64,000 nt of DNA, from positions 1-64,000 of the forward strand of contig JALFSW010000042.1 in assembly GCA_022779305.1 (NCBI GenBank). The letters run 5' to 3'. Source of the stretch: Prevotella sp. Its GTDB lineage: Bacteria > Bacteroidota > Bacteroidia > Bacteroidales > Bacteroidaceae. Shown here one piece after another: positions 60,317 to 64,000 of this stretch. A program made the position numbers and the translations under genes. How positions within the stretch are numbered: the stretch's first letter is position 1; the number at the start of each line of letters is the position of its first letter. Below the pieces are notes generated by a model that did no database searches, had not been told where the DNA came from, and worked only from the letters and a program-made list of their open reading frames with translations.

Positions 60317-62776
60317 ATGGCTTATAAGAAAACATTACTCACGCTTTTTTTAGGTGTTGTCACAACAACGCTTAGTGCGCAAACAACGATTGTGAAAGGC
60401 GAATTGCTCGATTCACTCTCACGTGAAGGTGAACCATTCGTTACGGTGAGAATTTTTAAAGGGAACAAGAAAGAAAAACCCGTTGAAATGCTCGTGACGG
60501 ACGAGTTTGGAAAGTTCACTCAAGAGGTGAAAGGACAAGGCAAGTATCTTGTTACTTTCACGGCATTGGGTCGGAAGGACATAGAAAAAAGAATCAATCT
60601 ATCTGGCAAGGATGCCACCATTGACCTTGGTGTGTTGCTCTTGCAAAATGATGAAAAGATGATGGAGGGCGTAACGGTTGTTGCACAAAAGCCTTTGGTG
60701 AAAATGGAAACCGACAAAATGACCTATGCCGTTGAAGATGATGTGGATGCAAAGGCAAAAACAGTGCTCGATATGCTTCGCAAAGTACCAATGGTGGTAG
60801 TCGACGGACAAGACAATATCACGGTCAATGGATCAGGTTCATTCAAAGTTTATGTTGATGGCAAACCCAACGTGATGTTCTCTTCTAATCCTTCACAGAT
60901 ATTCAAATCGATGCCCGCAACATCGATAAAGTCTATCGAAGTGATAACCAATCCGGGTGCGAAGTATGATGCCGAAGGTGTGGGTGGTGTTTTGAACATC
61001 ATCATGAACAAAGCACAAGTCAATAGTGAAACGATGAATGGCTATAATGGCAACATCAGTGCAACGATGACCAATTATGGTCCACGCACTTCCGCTTTTT
61101 TGAGTGGCCAGCAAGGTAAATTCACGTATAATACCAATATAATGATAAATCGTCAGAAAGTTTCTGATGTTGAAGTTTTAACCGAACGTGTTTCAAAAGA
61201 TGGCTCTACGATGCAAACACAACAGCGTGCAGAATCTAAAAATCCATTCTCGATGGGAACTTTGAGCATGGGTTATGAAATAGATTCATTGAGCAATTTG
61301 GGTGCAACCATTGGCATTACAAACTTCGGAATGAAGTCGGAAAGTCATCCAATGAATAGTTTTTTTGGTGGTGTGTATGGTAGTGGTTTTTCTTATGGAA
61401 ACCAAATGATGACAAAATCGAGCACAACCACTTTCGATGGAAGTTTGGATTATCATCGTTTTCTTAATCAGGCACGCACGAGTAGCATCACACTGAGCTA
61501 TCTTTTCACCACCACGCCAGGTACGAGTGAGAACGAACGCCGTTATGATCCGCTCCCAGCATCGGTTACAATTCCGCTCACCGACCTTTATTCCGATGCC
61601 AAAACACGTGCAACGGAACACACTTTCCAAGCCGATTATACCACAGATTTGAGCAAAACTCAGACTTTCAATGCTGGCGTTAAATTCATTTCACGTAAAA
61701 ACAGTTCTGATTCTAAGTATTATGACGTGATTGGCGGGAAACAAATCTATGATCAGTTGAACAGCGTTAATTATAAAAACACGCAAAGCATCCTTGCTTC
61801 CTATGTTGAATACAAGATTACTTTAGGCAAGTTTGGTGCAAAAGCTGGTGCGCGTTATGAACACACATGGCAGGATGTGAAATATATTGTTGGTGCAGGC
61901 GATAATTTCAAGACCAATTATGGTAACTTGGTGCCTTCGGCAAGCTTTAGTTACAACCTCACACCGACAATGAACATCGGTATTAATTATAATATGCGCA
62001 TTTCTCGTCCAGGTATCAGTTATATGAATCCATACGTTGATCGTTCAAACGCCACGATGCTTTCGTATGGTAATCCAGATTTGGAAGTGGAAAAAAGTCA
62101 TAACTTTGGATTGGTGTTCAACTCATTTTCGCCAAAATTCATGGTGAACTTGACCCTTGATGGTAATATTGCAGGCAACGAAATCAACCAATATTCGTTT
62201 ATGAAAGACAATCTGATGCACACCACTTATGGTAACATCGTGCGCAACAAGAACTTAGGATTGTCTACATTTATAAACTATGCCCTCACAACCAAAACTC
62301 GCTTGATGCTCAATGGTGATTTGAGTTATGTGGATGTTCGTTCTAAAGAAATCGGTGCTGTGAACCACGGATGGACTTTGAATGCTTTCTTTGGCGTACA
62401 ACAGACACTTCCTTATGGTGTGAATTTATCAATCTTCACAGGCGGAAGAACTAAAAGTATCAAGCTCCAAGGCTATGGTCAGAGCTTCAATATGATTACG
62501 GCAACGGTAAATAAAAGTTTCTTGAAAGACAAGTTAGACGTAAGTTTGAGCTATTTCATGCCTTTTGGTGGCAAAATGAGAATAAACGACATCACAACTA
62601 CACCTGACTTCACTTACAGCATGAAAACCATTGTACCTATAAAATATGTTGGTTTGACGCTGACGTGGAAGTTTGGTAACACAAATAAGAGTTTCAGTCA
62701 ACACAAGAGTAAGATTTCTAACGACTTTGAAGAAAAGAAACAAGAATCGAATATGGGTGTTGGCATGGGTATGTAA
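60317..62776 (+). CDS. outer-membrane beta-barrel protein (TonB-receptor-like, family 3 barrel)
   Basis: 819 residues from ATG 60317 (MAYKKTLLTL). Signal peptide ends TTTLSA-Q. Residues about 22-100 form a CarboxypepD_reg-like domain (IVKGELLDSLSREGEPFVTVRIF); about 125-230 a plug-like domain (KTVLDMLRKVPMVVVDGQDNITVNG, ITNPGAKYDAEGVGGVLNIIM); the rest is a 'outer membrane protein beta-barrel family 3' barrel (SYMNPYVDRSNATMLSYGNPDLEVEKSHNFGL). The C-terminus ends in a Met/Gly tail rather than an aromatic residue. Transport substrate unknown. Own promoter and own strong terminator: a single-gene unit. Confidence 0.87.
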   Translation: MAYKKTLLTLFLGVVTTTLSAQTTIVKGELLDSLSREGEPFVTVRIFKGNKKEKPVEMLVTDEFGKFTQEVKGQGKYLVTFTALGRKDIEKRINLSGKDATIDLGVLLLQNDEKMMEGVTVVAQKPLVKMETDKMTYAVEDDVDAKAKTVLDMLRKVPMVVVDGQDNITVNGSGSFKVYVDGKPNVMFSSNPSQIFKSMPATSIKSIEVITNPGAKYDAEGVGGVLNIIMNKAQVNSETMNGYNGNISATMTNYGPRTSAFLSGQQGKFTYNTNIMINRQKVSDVEVLTERVSKDGSTMQTQQRAESKNPFSMGTLSMGYEIDSLSNLGATIGITNFGMKSESHPMNSFFGGVYGSGFSYGNQMMTKSSTTTFDGSLDYHRFLNQARTSSITLSYLFTTTPGTSENERRYDPLPASVTIPLTDLYSDAKTRATEHTFQADYTTDLSKTQTFNAGVKFISRKNSSDSKYYDVIGGKQIYDQLNSVNYKNTQSILASYVEYKITLGKFGAKAGARYEHTWQDVKYIVGAGDNFKTNYGNLVPSASFSYNLTPTMNIGINYNMRISRPGISYMNPYVDRSNATMLSYGNPDLEVEKSHNFGLVFNSFSPKFMVNLTLDGNIAGNEINQYSFMKDNLMHTTYGNIVRNKNLGLSTFINYALTTKTRLMLNGDLSYVDVRSKEIGAVNHGWTLNAFFGVQQTLPYGVNLSIFTGGRTKSIKLQGYGQSFNMITATVNKSFLKDKLDVSLSYFMPFGGKMRINDITTTPDFTYSMKTIVPIKYVGLTLTWKFGNTNKSFSQHKSKISNDFEEKKQESNMGVGMGM

Positions 62777-62806
62777 GATCTTTTTAAATAAAAAAAAGAA
62801 TTCATA

Positions 62807-62859
62807 AGAAAAACTGTCATTGCTTGTGAGCTGAGCTTGCAAACAATGACAGTTTTTCT
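62807..62859 (+). terminator. intrinsic terminator after the barrel gene
   Basis: Perfect 16-bp stem (AGAAAAACTGTCATTG and complement), 21-nt loop that itself contains GAGCTGAGCTTGC, then a T-run. 30 nt past the stop codon. Confidence 0.88.
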
Positions 62860-62987
62860 TTTTTATTGCAGTAGATGAATGGTCGGAGCTAAAAAACTTG
62901 ATAACAAATCGTTAAGTACAGAATAAATTTATTATTTTTGCAAATTGAATGAATTTATCGTTGAAATAAAAAATAACAAGATAAAGA

Positions 62988-64000
62988 ATGGAATACAACT
63001 TTACGGAGATTGAAAAAAAGTGGCAAAAACGATGGGTAGAACAAAAAACATATAAGGTTTCAGAAGATACGAGCAAGCCAAAGTACTATGTGCTCAATAT
63101 GTTTCCTTATCCTTCGGGAGCCGGTCTTCATGTAGGGCATCCGTTGGGCTATATTGCAAGCGACATTTATGCTCGATACAAGCATTTGAAAGGTTTTAAT
63201 GTGCTCAACCCAATGGGCTATGATGCCTATGGATTGCCTGCTGAACAGTATGCCATTCAAACAGGACAGCATCCTGCAATAACCACAGAAAAAAACATTG
63301 CACGCTATCGTGAACAGTTAGACAAAATTGGTTTTTGTTTCGATTGGGACAGAGAAGTGCGCACCTGTAGTCCAGATTATTATAAGTGGACGCAATGGGC
63401 ATTCCAAAAGATGTTCAATTCCTATTACGATCTTACACTCCAGCGTGCAGAACCTATTGAAAAGCTCATCCTTCATTTTGAAGAAGAAGGCACATTGGCA
63501 CTCAATGTGGCGCAAAGTGAGGAAAAAATATTCTCAGCCCGTGATTGGTTGAGCATGAATGAAAGCGAACAACAAGCCGTTTTGATGAACTATCGCATTG
63601 CTTATTTGGGTGAAACGATGGTGAATTGGTGTCCAGAATTGGGCACAGTATTGGCAAATGACGAAGTGGTAAACGGTGTAAGCGAACGAGGTGGGTTCCC
63701 AGTGGTTCAGAAGAAGATGAAACAATGGTGCTTGCGTGTTTCAGCTTATGCACAACGATTGCTCGACGGACTTGAAACCGTGAATTGGTCGGATTCTATC
63801 AAAGAAACGCAACGCAACTGGATAGGGCGTTCTGAAGGGGCAGAAATTAAATTCAAGAGCCTCACCCCAACTCTTTCGTCCGACCATTCAACCACAGAAA
63901 TGCGAGAAGGCGAGTTTACGGTCTTCACCACCAGAGCCGACACAATGTTTGGTGTTACCTTTATGGTCTTGGCACCAGAGTCTGAACTCGTTGAAAAATT
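62988..64000 (+). CDS. leuS: leucyl-tRNA synthetase (5' part, runs off the window)
   Basis: The first 337 codons from the ATG at 62988 ([16 protein letters not shown]) to the window end. HIGH motif is present as HVGHPLGY near residue 46, followed by [17 protein letters not shown] and the CP1 editing domain beginning [19 protein letters not shown] and continuing with [18 protein letters not shown], the threonine-rich editing pocket. The KMSKS end lies outside. Class I enzyme charging tRNA-Leu. TATTTTTG at 62933-62940 is a likely -7 box. Confidence 0.95.
   Translation, partial: MEYNFTEIEKKWQKRWVEQKTYKVSEDTSKPKYYVLNMFPYPSGAGLHVGHPLGYIASDIYARYKHLKGFNVLNPMGYDAYGLPAEQYAIQTGQHPAITTEKNIARYREQLDKIGFCFDWDREVRTCSPDYYKWTQWAFQKMFNSYYDLTLQRAEPIEKLILHFEEEGTLALNVAQSEEKIFSARDWLSMNESEQQAVLMNYRIAYLGETMVNWCPELGTVLANDEVVNGVSERGGFPVVQKKMKQWCLRVSAYAQRLLDGLETVNWSDSIKETQRNWIGRSEGAEIKFKSLTPTLSSDHSTTEMREGEFTVFTTRADTMFGVTFMVLAPESELVEK

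Noticed and set aside
1..64000. tRNA, rRNA, transposase or phage genes
   Set aside because: I looked for CCA-ended cloverleaf-like segments, IS-type open frames and integrase motifs and found none convincing. A covariance-model search would be needed to exclude small RNAs.

Overview
This is an A+T-rich chromosomal segment from a member of the Bacteroidales, most likely an oral-type Prevotellaceae (Prevotella sensu lato). The evidence is the TAnnTTTG-type promoter -7 boxes, BspA-like and CxxLxxLxCSxN-type leucine-rich surface proteins with Prevotella-style C-terminal tails, a PorZ homologue (type IX secretion), a GlsB-GlsA glycine-lipid pair, a DAP-type MurE, and TonB-dependent receptors with a CarboxypepD_reg-like N-terminus. 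I see no tRNA, rRNA, transposase, prophage or CRISPR.

Layout. 0-2.3 kb: two secreted proteins of unknown function; the upstream lipoprotein gene is broken by an exact 8-bp tandem duplication. 2.5-4.4 kb: glsB-glsA (reverse). 4.8-8.3 kb: nadB-nadC-nadA operon (de novo NAD) with a clear terminator. 8.6-10.5 kb: BspA-like surface protein followed by a 59-residue peptide gene. 11.5-18.8 kb: first half of the division/cell-wall cluster (mraZ-rsmH-ftsL-ftsI-murE-mraY), which then stops and is followed by polA (19.0-21.7 kb) instead of murD/ftsW. 22-28 kb: LRR surface protein, a membrane-spanning TPR/AraC-type regulator and two secreted proteins. 28.6-35.3 kb: U32 peptidase-like tRNA hydroxylation protein, sufE, an rRNA/tRNA methyltransferase, a TM2-DUF2752-CD225 trio of small membrane proteins, lgt, ychF and a membrane acyltransferase. 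35.5-40.4 kb: porZ with a glycosyltransferase, rdgB, and an OhrR/MarR regulator with glutathione peroxidase. 41-44.4 kb: second LRR protein, a nicotinamidase-like hydrolase, ybjQ. 44.6-51.5 kb: an operon of TonB-dependent receptor, DUF4876 lipoprotein, DUF6850 barrel and a secreted protein. 51.9-57.9 kb: manC, lpxH, DUF59 protein, glutaminyl cyclase, a C26-M19 fusion enzyme and an Lrp regulator. 58.8-59.2 kb: a cluster of DnaA boxes that looks like the replication origin. 59.3-64 kb: DUF3108 protein, an outer-membrane barrel protein and the start of leuS.

The most unusual content is between the genes. Three unrelated kinds of intergenic array share an exact 22-bp period; one of them, built of 19-bp palindromes, occurs at six places. 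A second family, about 200 bp with terminal inverted repeats (nine full or partial copies), repeatedly abuts stop codons and in one case forms the last codons of rdgB. A third family of about 90 bp lies beside the dcw/polA junctions and elsewhere. None of these contains a credible gene.

Gene functions group around the envelope: peptidoglycan synthesis, lipoprotein maturation (lgt), lipid A (lpxH), glycine lipids, GDP-mannose supply (manC), T9SS (porZ) and the surface proteins that system would export. NAD synthesis, Fe-S assembly and oxidative-stress functions make up most of the rest.
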